Origin: Pedobacter polaris
Lineage (GTDB): Bacteria; Bacteroidota; Bacteroidia; Sphingobacteriales; Sphingobacteriaceae
Reading direction: 5' to 3'
Length of the DNA stretch: 64,000 bases
NCBI RefSeq assembly: GCF_005116505.1
Contig: NZ_SWBR01000002.1
Location: forward strand, 496,314-560,313
In this document: piece after piece, positions 34,310 to 44,059 of the stretch
Layout of the letters: every line of letters begins with the position of its first letter
Numbering within the stretch: the first letter of the stretch is position 1
Notes under the pieces: model-generated
What the model was told of the DNA's origin: nothing
Databases searched by the model: none
The model's input: the letters and a program-made list of their open reading frames with translations, nothing else
Translations under genes and position numbers: made by a program

Positions 34310-37108
34310 TTGAAACAGCTATACATTTTACTCCTCGTCGTATTATTTGCTCACAGGGGAAGTGCGCAAGTAAATAATTTCATTACCGCTAAAATAGTAA
34401 ACATTAAAAGCGAGGCCTTAGAACTTGCAAATGTTAAGGTAATAGAAACAAATCAATATGCTACAACTGATAAAAACGGCATATTTAAAGTTGGTGGCAT
34501 ACAATCCAATTCAAGTTTAACTTTACAGATTTCATTTATTGGTTTTCAAACACTTAGAATCCCTGTTCTATTTAAAACTGGAGAGAATAACCTGGGTATC
34601 ATTACCTTAAAGAATCTTGATCTAAGTTTAGAAAACATCGAGATTAATGCTAAAAGAAATTATTCTGGGACAACAAACTCATCTTTAATCATTACAAGGG
34701 ATCTTATTGAGCAAACTCCTGCATTGAGTTTAAATGATTTATTGAACCAAATTCCAAATAGAAAAATACAACCACCATCTTTGCAGCGAGTTCAAAATTT
34801 AAATCTAAGAGCAGCCTATGAACCTACAAGAACAGGGAAAGGAGATTTTGAATTAAATAATGCCTTTGGTATTGCAATTATCATGGATGGGAATGTAATT
34901 AGTAATAATGCTAACATGCAAAGTTTTAATCCAGGGCGAGCTGGGGGACAAGGTCGATCTTTTGTTACTAGTGGCAATTACGGATTAAATGGCGCACCAT
35001 CACCTGTGATTAATGGCATACCATCTACATCCTATTCTGGAGATTATACGTTTGGAGGTACAGATTTAAGGCAAATCCCTGCCGACAACATTGAAAGTAT
35101 AGAAGTTATTGCAGGTATTGCACCAGCTAAATATGGGGATTTAACCGATGGAGCTGTTATTATTGAACGTCAAGCTGGTAAATCTCCTGCTTATGTACGC
35201 ATGCAGTTGAGAGATAATGCTACCTCATATGGTTTCTCTAAAGGTTTTGAGCTCAGCCCTAGATTTGGTGCAGTGAATGTTGGTGTTAACTATGTTAATT
35301 CATTTGAAGATAATCGCGACAAACTAAAAGCATACCGAAGAGTAAATACAAATGCCATGTGGACAAACTCATTTGGTAAGACAAATCAACTAAAAAATAC
35401 CTTCAGCATAGATTACGGCAGAAACTTAGACGGAATTAAAAAAGATCCAGATGATGAAAAAGGAACTAGAACTAGATTTGATAGTTGGAATTTTAGCGTA
35501 GCAAACCGAAGTAATTATCGCTTTAATAATGGTTTTTTAAAAAACATTGGTTTTAATCTAAGGTATTCAGAAGGGCATCAAGTAAGTTATAATGAACAAT
35601 TACTGAATGATGCTTATGTACTTTACACAACGGCAACAACCACCGGAATACATGAGGGTACATATGATACAGGAGTTTATACAGCAAAATCTTTAATTGA
35701 TGGTAGACCAGTAAATGCCGGTGCTAACTTAGATCTTACAGGTGGATTTGAAACAGGAAGTATTGCGCATTATCTTTCTTTCGGAACAAGTTTTAGCTAT
35801 AGTGCAAATAAAGGATTGGGCCAAACTATAGATCCAAATGAACCAAGAAGTGGAACAAAAATAGCTACAAGTTCTATTGGAGCAGAAAGTTCTGAACGTT
35901 ATTATGATTTTAAGTTAGCTATAGCACAAAAAGACCTAGGTTTTTATGTTGAAGATATGTTTACCGCAAGTCTATTTGGCAAACCTTTAAATGTTAGAGC
36001 TGGTATTAGGACAGATATTCAAAATGGTTATACTTCACTTTCACCAAGAACCAATATCAATTATGAAATAAGTAAAAAATTTAGGTTAGGTGTAGCGTAC
36101 GGACTATCATACAAATCGCCAGGATTGGCTCAACGCTACCCAGGACCTACATTTTACGAAATTCCATTATTAAATTCATACAATGGAAAAGTAAATGAAA
36201 GTACCTATCTGGTTTATGTAGAACGCTATGAGCCAACAAATGCTGGTTTGAAACCATCAAAAAGTGAAAGCATAGAATTATCGGCACAAATTAAGGTTAA
36301 CAAGTTTAACCTTTCCCTAACTGCTTTTAATAAAAAATCGAGGAGTGGTATTTCTACCGTTCAAAACTTACAAAGCATAGTATTACCAATTTATACTGCT
36401 ACAACAAATGCGGGTGTAAAGCCCACTATATCCCAAATTGGGGTAAAGCCATATGCAATCAATTATTTTACATTTAAAAATGATCTTTCATCAGATAATC
36501 AAGGATTTGAGGTTATTATGAACACTCCAGAAATTAATGAAATAAAAACATCATTTAATTTAAGCGGTGGTCTTTTTAGAACAGCCTATAAATCGATATC
36601 TAATATTTTAAGTAGCAAAGTTCCAAATACGATACCTACAGATCCAGAATACGCATATATCGGTGTTTACGAACCTCGCAACACAAAAGCATATTTTAGT
36701 AACGGAAGAATAACAAGTGTAACTCATATTCCAAAATTGAGCTTGGTCATTCAATTCATTGCGGAATTTGATTTATTAAACAAAACCGTTAATACCGCAA
36801 GTTCACGAATTCCATTAGGATATTATAATCGCTCTAATCAGTACACATCAATTACTAATTTTGACAAGACTAATCCATCTTATGGTCATCTTTATATTAC
36901 TCCAGAAGAGCAAAAGGCAAATGATTTACCTAAAATTATATCAAATTATCATTTTAGTATAGCTAAAGAAATCAAGAAGCGCTTTAAATTCGCTTTCAAT
37001 GTTTATAATGTATTTAATTATCAGCCATACTATTTAACTACAGCTGGTTCATATACATACCCAAATAGCTCACCAACCTTTGGAGCAGAATTATCTATAA
37101 AACTTTAG
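34310..37108 (+). CDS. TonB-dependent receptor of a Fur-box-controlled operon
   Basis: A 932-residue outer-membrane receptor that starts with TTG at 34310 (an in-frame stop lies just upstream at 34301). Signal peptide MKQLYILLLVVLFAHRGSAQ, carboxypeptidase-like domain (about 24-105), plug (about 110-270, with DLIEQTPALSLNDLLNQIP and EVIAGIAPAKYGDLTDGAVII) and a large barrel. It is the first gene of a four-gene operon, with a 3-bp gap to the DUF4876 gene. The operator boxes around its promoter suggest induction on metal limitation, so a ferric or other metal chelate is the likely ligand. This is inference. Confidence 0.92.
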   Translation: MKQLYILLLVVLFAHRGSAQVNNFITAKIVNIKSEALELANVKVIETNQYATTDKNGIFKVGGIQSNSSLTLQISFIGFQTLRIPVLFKTGENNLGIITLKNLDLSLENIEINAKRNYSGTTNSSLIITRDLIEQTPALSLNDLLNQIPNRKIQPPSLQRVQNLNLRAAYEPTRTGKGDFELNNAFGIAIIMDGNVISNNANMQSFNPGRAGGQGRSFVTSGNYGLNGAPSPVINGIPSTSYSGDYTFGGTDLRQIPADNIESIEVIAGIAPAKYGDLTDGAVIIERQAGKSPAYVRMQLRDNATSYGFSKGFELSPRFGAVNVGVNYVNSFEDNRDKLKAYRRVNTNAMWTNSFGKTNQLKNTFSIDYGRNLDGIKKDPDDEKGTRTRFDSWNFSVANRSNYRFNNGFLKNIGFNLRYSEGHQVSYNEQLLNDAYVLYTTATTTGIHEGTYDTGVYTAKSLIDGRPVNAGANLDLTGGFETGSIAHYLSFGTSFSYSANKGLGQTIDPNEPRSGTKIATSSIGAESSERYYDFKLAIAQKDLGFYVEDMFTASLFGKPLNVRAGIRTDIQNGYTSLSPRTNINYEISKKFRLGVAYGLSYKSPGLAQRYPGPTFYEIPLLNSYNGKVNESTYLVYVERYEPTNAGLKPSKSESIELSAQIKVNKFNLSLTAFNKKSRSGISTVQNLQSIVLPIYTATTNAGVKPTISQIGVKPYAINYFTFKNDLSSDNQGFEVIMNTPEINEIKTSFNLSGGLFRTAYKSISNILSSKVPNTIPTDPEYAYIGVYEPRNTKAYFSNGRITSVTHIPKLSLVIQFIAEFDLLNKTVNTASSRIPLGYYNRSNQYTSITNFDKTNPSYGHLYITPEEQKANDLPKIISNYHFSIAKEIKKRFKFAFNVYNVFNYQPYYLTTAGSYTYPNSSPTFGAELSIKL

Positions 37109-37111
37109 GAT

Positions 37112-38455
37112 ATGAAAAATAAAACATTCACACTTCTATCTATTGTATTAATTGCAATTATTTTTTCAGCTTGTAAAAAGTATCAAGAAGATACAACAGG
37201 TATTCATCCTGTAAAATTTCAGGTTTTAACATCTTACTCATCCACAGACTTAGGTAAAGTTTTGCCTAAATCTCAAATTGAAGTTAAGTTTAAAAATACT
37301 AAAACCAATATAGAGCAGAAGTTTTTGACTAATGCAAATGGTATTGTTGAGTTAGATTCTATCTCTCCAGGAGAGTATGACATTTCTGCAACCATTAAGA
37401 TTCCTGCTTTATATTACATTGCATTAACAGGCGAGCAGGTTGATAAAGAAGTAGTTTTTAATGCATCAGAAAAGGCTAAAACTATAACAATTGAAGATAA
37501 CCAAAAAATAGACTTGAAACTTATTTCTGGAGCTACAGGTCCATGGGCAATTAAACAGATTTATTATGCAGGTTCTAATACAACCACAGGAGCAACATTT
37601 AGAGATCAATTTATAGAAATACACAACAATTCTGATTCGCTATTATATGCCGATAGCTTGTACATTGCAGAGGCCATTGGTGTACAAAATTTTACAGGAA
37701 CAACTGTACATAGACAAGTAAATAGCCGTCAGTATGATTGGAGTAAATCACAAGGTATGCAAGCTGATATTGATGCCAACAATGATTATATATATGCAAG
37801 AGCTCTATTAATGATTCCTGGAACAGGAAAACAATATCCTGTTAAACCTGGAGAAAGTATAATTTTGGCTCAAACAGCTATTAATCACAAAGCACCATTT
37901 GTTGGTAGCGATGGAAAAACAATTACAGTAAGAGATCCTTCATTAACTGTAGATTTAAGCGGAGCAGATTTTGAAGCTTACTATGCTCCATTTTTACCAA
38001 GACCTTTAGCATCTGATATCGATAATCCTAATGTTCCTAATGTTGAGGTATTGTCTTATAATGGAACAGATTTAATTCTTGATAATCCTGGAAGAATGGG
38101 CTATGTAATTTTTAAGAATAAAGGTACAGTTGATATAAAAAAGCTAAATCAATATCCATTTCCATCTATTACCCCTCCATCATCTACAGCAGATAAATAT
38201 TATCAAATTCCGAGTAGCTTTATTATTGATGCTGTAGAAACCCAACCAAATACAGCCGCTGCAAGAGTACCTAAGAAACTCGGGCCTAAATTAGACGCAC
38301 TTTATACTTATGCACCTAATGGAGCTTACTCATCACAATCTGTAATTAGAAAAACAGAAAGTATTGTTAACGGAAGAAGAATTTTAAAGGACACCAATAA
38401 TTCTGCAGAAGATTTTGACTTTCTGCCACTTGCAATACCAAGAGGATTTAAATAA
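37112..38455 (+). CDS. DUF4876 surface lipoprotein
   Basis: A 447-residue lipoprotein, lipobox IIFSAC (Cys about 21). An N-terminal carboxypeptidase-like or immunoglobulin-like beta domain (about 33-135; TNIEQKFLTNANGIVELDSISPGEYD) is followed by a larger domain with QFIEIHNNSDSLLYADSLYIAEAIG, as in DUF4876 proteins. These are found with TonB receptors and barrel proteins in Bacteroidota. It is likely surface-exposed and a ligand-binding partner of the receptor. The next gene starts 26 bp later. Confidence 0.85.
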   Translation: MKNKTFTLLSIVLIAIIFSACKKYQEDTTGIHPVKFQVLTSYSSTDLGKVLPKSQIEVKFKNTKTNIEQKFLTNANGIVELDSISPGEYDISATIKIPALYYIALTGEQVDKEVVFNASEKAKTITIEDNQKIDLKLISGATGPWAIKQIYYAGSNTTTGATFRDQFIEIHNNSDSLLYADSLYIAEAIGVQNFTGTTVHRQVNSRQYDWSKSQGMQADIDANNDYIYARALLMIPGTGKQYPVKPGESIILAQTAINHKAPFVGSDGKTITVRDPSLTVDLSGADFEAYYAPFLPRPLASDIDNPNVPNVEVLSYNGTDLILDNPGRMGYVIFKNKGTVDIKKLNQYPFPSITPPSSTADKYYQIPSSFIIDAVETQPNTAAARVPKKLGPKLDALYTYAPNGAYSSQSVIRKTESIVNGRRILKDTNNSAEDFDFLPLAIPRGFK

Positions 38456-38481
38456 TTGAAAGCTATACTGCACAACATACA

Positions 38482-40038
38482 ATGAAGCACACTCCTATTT
38501 ATATTTTATTATTTTTAAGTTCAGTTTTTTCTGCTTTTGCACAAAAAAAGGATACAATTAACCTTGGCACTAATGGTAAATCTTTTGTTGCCGATTCGAC
38601 CAAAAACATAGCCTATAATTTTGCTCAATCTAGTCCATACTACCTAAAATCATTAATGCCTGCTAAATTCAATAAATTAAGCGCTGGCTATAATTTTGAA
38701 AAAGGCAATTTAACACCAGCTCAAAATGCTACTTCATTAAATGAAACTTATTTAAGTACTGAAGGAATCTCTCAATTAAATTCAATAAGTATTTGGGGCC
38801 AGTTTACTTATCGCAGAATTGTTGAAGACAGTACGGCTTTTACTCATGAAACCAGAAACAATCTTGCAAATTCTTATTATTTTGGCTCTCCTAAAAGTGT
38901 TAGTTATCAAAGAGCTATTTATAATTTAAAAGCTTTAGCTAGTAAAAATTTTGTCAAAAACAATTTGCCTATAGGTTTAGGTGTTGACTATAGAATCGGC
39001 AACCATTATTCTACTAATGATCCAAGAGGTGATGTTGGAGACTACCAACTAAATTTAGTAGGTACAATTGCTTATAACATTTTAAAATCTTTAACTATTG
39101 GCGCTGGTTACAGATATGGTTATGGACTTGAAAAAGTAAATATTGCTTATAAAAATAGCAGTGTTTCTCAAGGGCACCTTATTCCAGAATATAATAATTA
39201 CTTAATAAATGGGTATGGTGAGCCTGAAATATTTAACACCAATAGAAGGTACCAAAACAATGAAACCAGAAATGGATTAGATGTTTATTTAAGTTATAAA
39301 AATGATGAAATTGGACAACTTAATCTTAATTATCAAACCATAAAAGAAAAGCAAAACTTTAATTACCGAAGCGATGAAGGAATCGCGGAATACATAAAAT
39401 TTAATATTATAAATGAGCATTATAAATTCTTTTGGTTAAAGAACATTGCAAAAAATAGCTTAAGTATAGAGTTAGGTTACCAAACTAATGATGGCGATAA
39501 TTTCTTGAATAAGTATTTGGCAAACAGTTACCTATATAGTAATAGCACAGCTAATTTAAAGGCATTATTAGCCATTAAAAAAAGCCAATTTATCCACAAT
39601 ATTGGAGTTGGCTTAAAAAAATATGAAGAACGCAGGCAAGATGGGATTGCTGGGAATGATATCAGATTTAATCAGTTAAATTATGCCATTAGTTACGGCT
39701 TAAATCATACTAATAAAAATAATCATAATTGGGGATTCAGTGTAACAGGACTATATAATCAATTCTTAGATTCTGATTTTAATGTACTTTTAGTTAATGA
39801 GGGCATATTTACCAGAAATGTAATTTATCATGATTATGCATACAATACTACATCAAAATTTGGAGGTAATATCGTTATCGATTATAGCATTCCATTATTT
39901 AATCAAATCCAAGCAGGTATTAAGCTAAGTACATCCTATTTGAGAAGAAACGATTTAAAAGACTTTGATCGGACTTTAACTAAAACACCTGGTAAAGATA
40001 GGTTTTTTAATAATATCAGCTTAAATCTGTATTTTTGA
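38482..40038 (+). CDS. DUF6850-like outer-membrane beta-barrel protein
   Basis: A 518-residue protein with a signal peptide (MKHTPIYILLFLSSVFSAFAQ), then many alternating beta strands ending in an aromatic residue (SLNLYF), typical of an outer-membrane barrel. It resembles the DUF6850 family, which accompanies DUF4876 and TonB receptors. It has no plug domain, so it is not a TonB receptor. Possible roles are passage of the released ligand or scaffold for the lipoprotein. It ends 4 bp before the peroxidase gene. Confidence 0.78.
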   Translation: MKHTPIYILLFLSSVFSAFAQKKDTINLGTNGKSFVADSTKNIAYNFAQSSPYYLKSLMPAKFNKLSAGYNFEKGNLTPAQNATSLNETYLSTEGISQLNSISIWGQFTYRRIVEDSTAFTHETRNNLANSYYFGSPKSVSYQRAIYNLKALASKNFVKNNLPIGLGVDYRIGNHYSTNDPRGDVGDYQLNLVGTIAYNILKSLTIGAGYRYGYGLEKVNIAYKNSSVSQGHLIPEYNNYLINGYGEPEIFNTNRRYQNNETRNGLDVYLSYKNDEIGQLNLNYQTIKEKQNFNYRSDEGIAEYIKFNIINEHYKFFWLKNIAKNSLSIELGYQTNDGDNFLNKYLANSYLYSNSTANLKALLAIKKSQFIHNIGVGLKKYEERRQDGIAGNDIRFNQLNYAISYGLNHTNKNNHNWGFSVTGLYNQFLDSDFNVLLVNEGIFTRNVIYHDYAYNTTSKFGGNIVIDYSIPLFNQIQAGIKLSTSYLRRNDLKDFDRTLTKTPGKDRFFNNISLNLYF

Positions 40039-40042
40039 CACA

Positions 40043-41182
40043 ATGAATAAAGTATTATCAGGCTTAACTGTTCTATTTGTCTTTTTATTATTTCTATCTT
40101 TTAAATCTATCGATTTAAGTTTTAGTGGTGATATTTCTATTGATTCACTTAGAAAAATATACTCAAAACCAACAAGCGAGTGGCCAAAACCCACTATTGA
40201 TAGTGGCGTAGCCTTTCAAGAATTAGGAGAGCTGCTACCTTCTCCCCTTAACCTAAAAAGTGATTCTATTAAAAAGTTAATTGAACTTGGAAAGATTTTA
40301 TTCTTCGATCCTCGTTTGTCTGGTTCAAATCAAATTTCTTGCTCTAGTTGCCATGCTCCCGATTTGAATTGGCAAGACGGAAGACGAGTTTCTGTTGGGC
40401 ATGATCATCAAGAAAACATCCGCAATGCGCCTTCTTTAGAAAATGTATGGTTTTATAAAAAACTATTTTGGGATGGTAGAGCAAATAGCTTAGAAGAGCA
40501 AGCTGCTATGCCTGTTACAGCCCACAACGAAATGCACCAAGACATGAAGTTGTTACCTAAAAAGCTAAAAAAAATTAAAGGTTATCAGCCTTATTTTTTA
40601 GCTGCATTTGGGTCTAAAGAAATAACTAACGAACGTGTTTTTGCAAGTCTTGCTACTTTTCAGCGTAGCATTGTAAGTAGACGTACAGCTTTTGACCGTT
40701 TCTTAGCAAAAGATAAAAAAGCATTAACAGATCAACAATTAGTGGGTTTACACTTATTTAGAACTAAGGCTCGTTGTATGAATTGCCACAATGGTCCATT
40801 TTTTACAGATAATCAATTCCACAATGATGGTCTTACTTACTATGGTCGTAAATACGAAGATTTAGGTTTATACAACGTGACTAAAAACCCTGAAGATGTA
40901 GGTAAGTTTAAAACCCCAGGCTTAAGAAATGTAATGAGAACTGCACCTTGGTTCCATAATGGTTTATTTGGTGATATGGATGGTGTGATGAACATGTATA
41001 ACATGGGAATGCCTGTTCAACGGGTTAGACCAGAACAAGAAAAAGATCCTCTGCTACCCAAAAACGACAAACTTTTAAGAGGTATTAGATTAAGTAATTC
41101 GGAAAAAGAAGCTGTAATTGCTTTTCTAGGTTCACTCTCTTCTGTACCAGTTTTATTAAGAGTTGAAGAACTTCCAAAATAG
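40043..41182 (+). CDS. Di-haem cytochrome c peroxidase (MauG/CcP family)
   Basis: A 379-residue periplasmic protein with an N-terminal membrane anchor or signal (about 5-22) and two haem sites: CSSCH (100-104) and CMNCH (245-249). Conserved segments are LGKILFFDPRLSG, FWDGRANSLEEQA, GLHLFRTKARC and KTPGLRNVMRTAPWFHNG. CcP proteins reduce H2O2 or, in the MauG branch, oxidise proteins or ligands. Its position as fourth gene of a metal-controlled TonB operon suggests a role in releasing or processing the imported chelate (for example ferric reduction), which is inference. Confidence 0.9.
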   Translation: MNKVLSGLTVLFVFLLFLSFKSIDLSFSGDISIDSLRKIYSKPTSEWPKPTIDSGVAFQELGELLPSPLNLKSDSIKKLIELGKILFFDPRLSGSNQISCSSCHAPDLNWQDGRRVSVGHDHQENIRNAPSLENVWFYKKLFWDGRANSLEEQAAMPVTAHNEMHQDMKLLPKKLKKIKGYQPYFLAAFGSKEITNERVFASLATFQRSIVSRRTAFDRFLAKDKKALTDQQLVGLHLFRTKARCMNCHNGPFFTDNQFHNDGLTYYGRKYEDLGLYNVTKNPEDVGKFKTPGLRNVMRTAPWFHNGLFGDMDGVMNMYNMGMPVQRVRPEQEKDPLLPKNDKLLRGIRLSNSEKEAVIAFLGSLSSVPVLLRVEELPK

Positions 41183-41238
41183 TATTATATTTATTAGTTC
41201 AAAATTTAATTACCTTTGGGGCTGAATTATATATCTAA

Positions 41239-41604
41239 ATGAAAAAACGCGTTTTAGTTGTCGAAAATAATAAGGATATCCTTGAGTTAATTTCATTGGT
41301 ACTTGATGAAGCTGGATATGACATTCATGCTTTTACCAATGATAAAGACATTTTTGATCTTATTAAAACTTTTCAGCCAGATGCTATTTTACTAGATATC
41401 ATTCAACCTACGTTACAAGGAACCGAACTTTGTAGGCAAATTAAGGAAGCTGAAGGAACTAGTCATATCCCAGTAATTGTGCTCTCAACCCATCCACAAA
41501 TACAAAAAGTTAAAGAGGTTTGTGCTGATGAAATAGTTGAAAAACCTTTTGATATAGATGGATTATTGGAAATTTTAAGTGAGCAACTTAAAAACGCTAG
41601 TTAA
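41239..41604 (+). CDS. Single-domain response regulator
   Basis: A 121-residue CheY-like receiver with no output domain. Phospho-acceptor Asp53 in AILLDIIQP, conserved Lys in VEKPFD. The usual acidic pair near residue 9 is replaced by Glu9-Asn10 (VVENNKD), which may alter metal binding. A -7 box TACCTTTG lies at 41211-41218, so it has its own promoter after the peroxidase operon. No kinase adjoins it, so it is an orphan regulator. Confidence 0.9.
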   Translation: MKKRVLVVENNKDILELISLVLDEAGYDIHAFTNDKDIFDLIKTFQPDAILLDIIQPTLQGTELCRQIKEAEGTSHIPVIVLSTHPQIQKVKEVCADEIVEKPFDIDGLLEILSEQLKNAS

Positions 41605-41736
41605 CAATCATACAGAAACACGGTATTTTCTCTCAATAGTCTCAGATTTAAGGCTAGATTTCTATTCAGCGATTTAGAAATTATATGTGTCAGTGCTAAT
41701 CAGCGATAAAAAACAATCTAAAAGTTACTTTGAGTT

Positions 41737-41895
41737 TTAAATCTTATTTTCATCATGTTTATCTGGAGTTAATTCTTTTTGATTAAGCTCATTTTCTAAT
41801 TCTTTCTGATCTTTTCTATTTCGTTTTACAATGAAATAAACAAATGCCAAAATCGCTACGATTATAATTGCAATTACTACAATATTGAGTTTCAT
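41737..41895 (-). CDS. Small single-span membrane protein
   Basis: 52 residues from the ATG at 41895 (the frame continues to 41934 without a better start). One membrane helix (KLNIVVIAIIIVAILAFVYFI) is followed by a charged cytoplasmic tail (RNRKDQKELENELNQKELTPDKHDENK). Similar small proteins are common in Sphingobacteria. Function unknown. It follows the Pol IV gene on the same strand by about 75 bp. Confidence 0.6.
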   Translation of the reverse strand: MKLNIVVIAIIIVAILAFVYFIVKRNRKDQKELENELNQKELTPDKHDENKI

Positions 41896-41969
41896 AAAAC
41901 TGATTACTAAATTATCTTCAATAAATATAATCATTAATTGTTTGGTTAAGATTAACTTAAGATTAATTC

Positions 41970-43079
41970 TCAGCGCATTTCTGGAAACAAGGTTTGTTGG
42001 TATCCATCAAAACGATCTCTAACCCTTATTTCACCAAAATTAGAAAAACTTATACCAAGTAACCTTACTTTTTTACCATCTAAATCCGTATTTGCCAAAA
42101 GCATCTTACTTGTATCCAAAACTTGCTCAAGTTCATTTATTGGTGTAGGGAAAGAAATACTCCTTGTAATTTGTTTAAAATCTTCGAATTTGATTTTTAG
42201 GGTTAGTGTACGACCATAAATTTGATAATGTTGCAAACGTTTAAAAGCAGATTTCGCAATTTGGATTAACCACTCATCTAATTCTTCTCCCTTGTCTAAA
42301 TCATAAGAAAAAGTATCTTCAGCACTTATTGATTTAATTTCTTGATGTGGTTGTACAGGTCGATGGTCAATGCCACGAACAATGTTGTAAAAAAACCTAC
42401 CACTTTTACCAAACAATTGCATTAACCTTTGTTCTGTTTGATTTTTAAGATCTAAGCCAGTGTGCAAGCCTTGTCTTTTCATTTTTTCGGCAGTTACCTT
42501 GCCTACACCAAAAAACTTTTCTACCGGCAATTTTTCCATGAATTTTTCCATTTTGGATGGACCAATAAAAGTTAGCCCATCTGGTTTATTCATATCTGAG
42601 GCAATTTTAGCGGTAAATTTGTTAATTGAAACCCCGGCAGATGCTGTGAGGTTAAGTTCGTCTTTAATTGCTTGTTTAATTTGTTCTGCAATAGTTATAG
42701 CAGAGCCGATATTAAGTTTATCTTCTGTAACATCTAAATAGGCCTCATCTAAAGAAAGTGGTTCTATTAAATCGGTATAACGACTAAATATTTCTCTAAT
42801 TCTTCTCGACACTTCTTTATAAGCATCGAATCTTGGTCTTACAAAAATAGCATACGGACAAAGTTGTTGTGCCTTTTTACTTGTCATTGCAGACTTGATA
42901 CCAAATTTTCGAGCTTCATAGCTTGCAGTTGCAACTACCCCTCTACCCTCTGGCGATCCACCTACAACAAGAGGTTTGCCCCTATATTCTGGATAATCTC
43001 TTTGCTCAACAGCTGCATAAAATGCATCCATATCGATATGGATGATTTTACGAACAATGTTTTTGCTTTCAGCTTCCAT
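41970..43079 (-). CDS. dinB: DNA polymerase IV
   Basis: A 369-residue Y-family translesion polymerase. Catalytic acids are in HIDMDAFYAAVEQ (Asp16) and SLDEAYLDV. The C-terminus carries a beta-clamp-binding motif, QQTLFPEM, so this is the classical clamp-dependent DinB. It is the second Y-family gene in the window, distinct from the one paired with dnaE at 20 kb. The exported hydrolase gene stops immediately before its ATG (TAAATG), implying translational coupling. Confidence 0.95.
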   Translation of the reverse strand: MEAESKNIVRKIIHIDMDAFYAAVEQRDYPEYRGKPLVVGGSPEGRGVVATASYEARKFGIKSAMTSKKAQQLCPYAIFVRPRFDAYKEVSRRIREIFSRYTDLIEPLSLDEAYLDVTEDKLNIGSAITIAEQIKQAIKDELNLTASAGVSINKFTAKIASDMNKPDGLTFIGPSKMEKFMEKLPVEKFFGVGKVTAEKMKRQGLHTGLDLKNQTEQRLMQLFGKSGRFFYNIVRGIDHRPVQPHQEIKSISAEDTFSYDLDKGEELDEWLIQIAKSAFKRLQHYQIYGRTLTLKIKFEDFKQITRSISFPTPINELEQVLDTSKMLLANTDLDGKKVRLLGISFSNFGEIRVRDRFDGYQQTLFPEMR

Positions 43080-44036
43080 TTATTTTAAAATGAAATTAGA
43101 GTACACCCTATCTTCCCAAAAGTTATAGTTTATTTGGTGAAAAGCTGTTCCATTAAAAACAAGTTGTATAAAACCATTTTTTTCTACCAAAACTGTATGG
43201 TAAATTTTAGCAGCTGGGTTTTTAATCAGTGTAAATTCAATGAGCTGTTTTTTATCATTCCAGTTTAACCGATGAGGTAAATCAGCTTTTTTTAATTTAA
43301 AATCATTTTGCAAGTCATTAGCCATCAACTTGCTTCTGTACCAAGTTCCGCCTGTAGGCGATACTAAAGGTTTACCATTATAAACTACAACGCTATCATT
43401 ATAAGCTATAACTTGGAGCGATTTATTTTTCGCTTTTAGCCAACGTTTAAGCTTCTCAGCGTGCTTTTCTGTTTCATAACCATAAGTTGCATCTAAAAAC
43501 CCTATTCGTTGAATATACTTTGGTATTTCTGTTTGTGCGTTGATATATCCGAAAACAAAGCTTCCTCCTCCACTATGGCAACTTAAAATAAGTTGTGGGT
43601 TATATTTAAGATATTTGGCTCTCGTTATTTCTACAATTGTAGTTAATCGCTCATCTTGGTAACCAAACTTTTTTCTCCAAGCGGGCCAACTTTTTAAGTT
43701 ATTTTCAATATAGGCAACAATATAATTTGATTTTTGATCTGTATTGCGAATAAATGCTGTTTGTGCACCAATGTGCTGAATATCGAAATGCCAATCATCA
43801 CCCCCTACTAATTTTTTACCAAAAGATTGAGCTGAAGTATTCCCATTAGGTAAGGCAAATAAAATAAGTATTGTTGGTTTTGAGACATCAATTGTGCTAG
43901 GCTCGTCAAAGGTTAAAGTAACTCCGCTGTCTACACTCAGTTGTTGCAAACTATTAAATCTTTCTGCAAAGCTTAACTGAGCATTTACATTTGAATTGCA
44001 AACAAGTAAACAAATGATAATTAGCAACCATCTCAT
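43080..44036 (-). CDS. Exported alpha/beta-hydrolase-like protein
   Basis: A 318-residue protein with a signal peptide (cleavage after about residue 19, SNVNA-Q). The core has a strand-nucleophile-helix element, LILSCHSGGGSFVFGYIN, in which Ser is the likely nucleophile of a serine hydrolase, and an upstream PTILILFALPNG strand and oxyanion loop. I cannot name a subfamily. A -7 box TAAATTTG lies at 44042-44049, 6 bp from the ATG. Abutment with dinB is odd for an exported enzyme and may only reflect compact packing. Confidence 0.7.
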   Translation of the reverse strand: MRWLLIIICLLVCNSNVNAQLSFAERFNSLQQLSVDSGVTLTFDEPSTIDVSKPTILILFALPNGNTSAQSFGKKLVGGDDWHFDIQHIGAQTAFIRNTDQKSNYIVAYIENNLKSWPAWRKKFGYQDERLTTIVEITRAKYLKYNPQLILSCHSGGGSFVFGYINAQTEIPKYIQRIGFLDATYGYETEKHAEKLKRWLKAKNKSLQVIAYNDSVVVYNGKPLVSPTGGTWYRSKLMANDLQNDFKLKKADLPHRLNWNDKKQLIEFTLIKNPAAKIYHTVLVEKNGFIQLVFNGTAFHQINYNFWEDRVYSNFILK

Positions 44037-44059
44037 GCTAACAAATTTACAATAATCTC

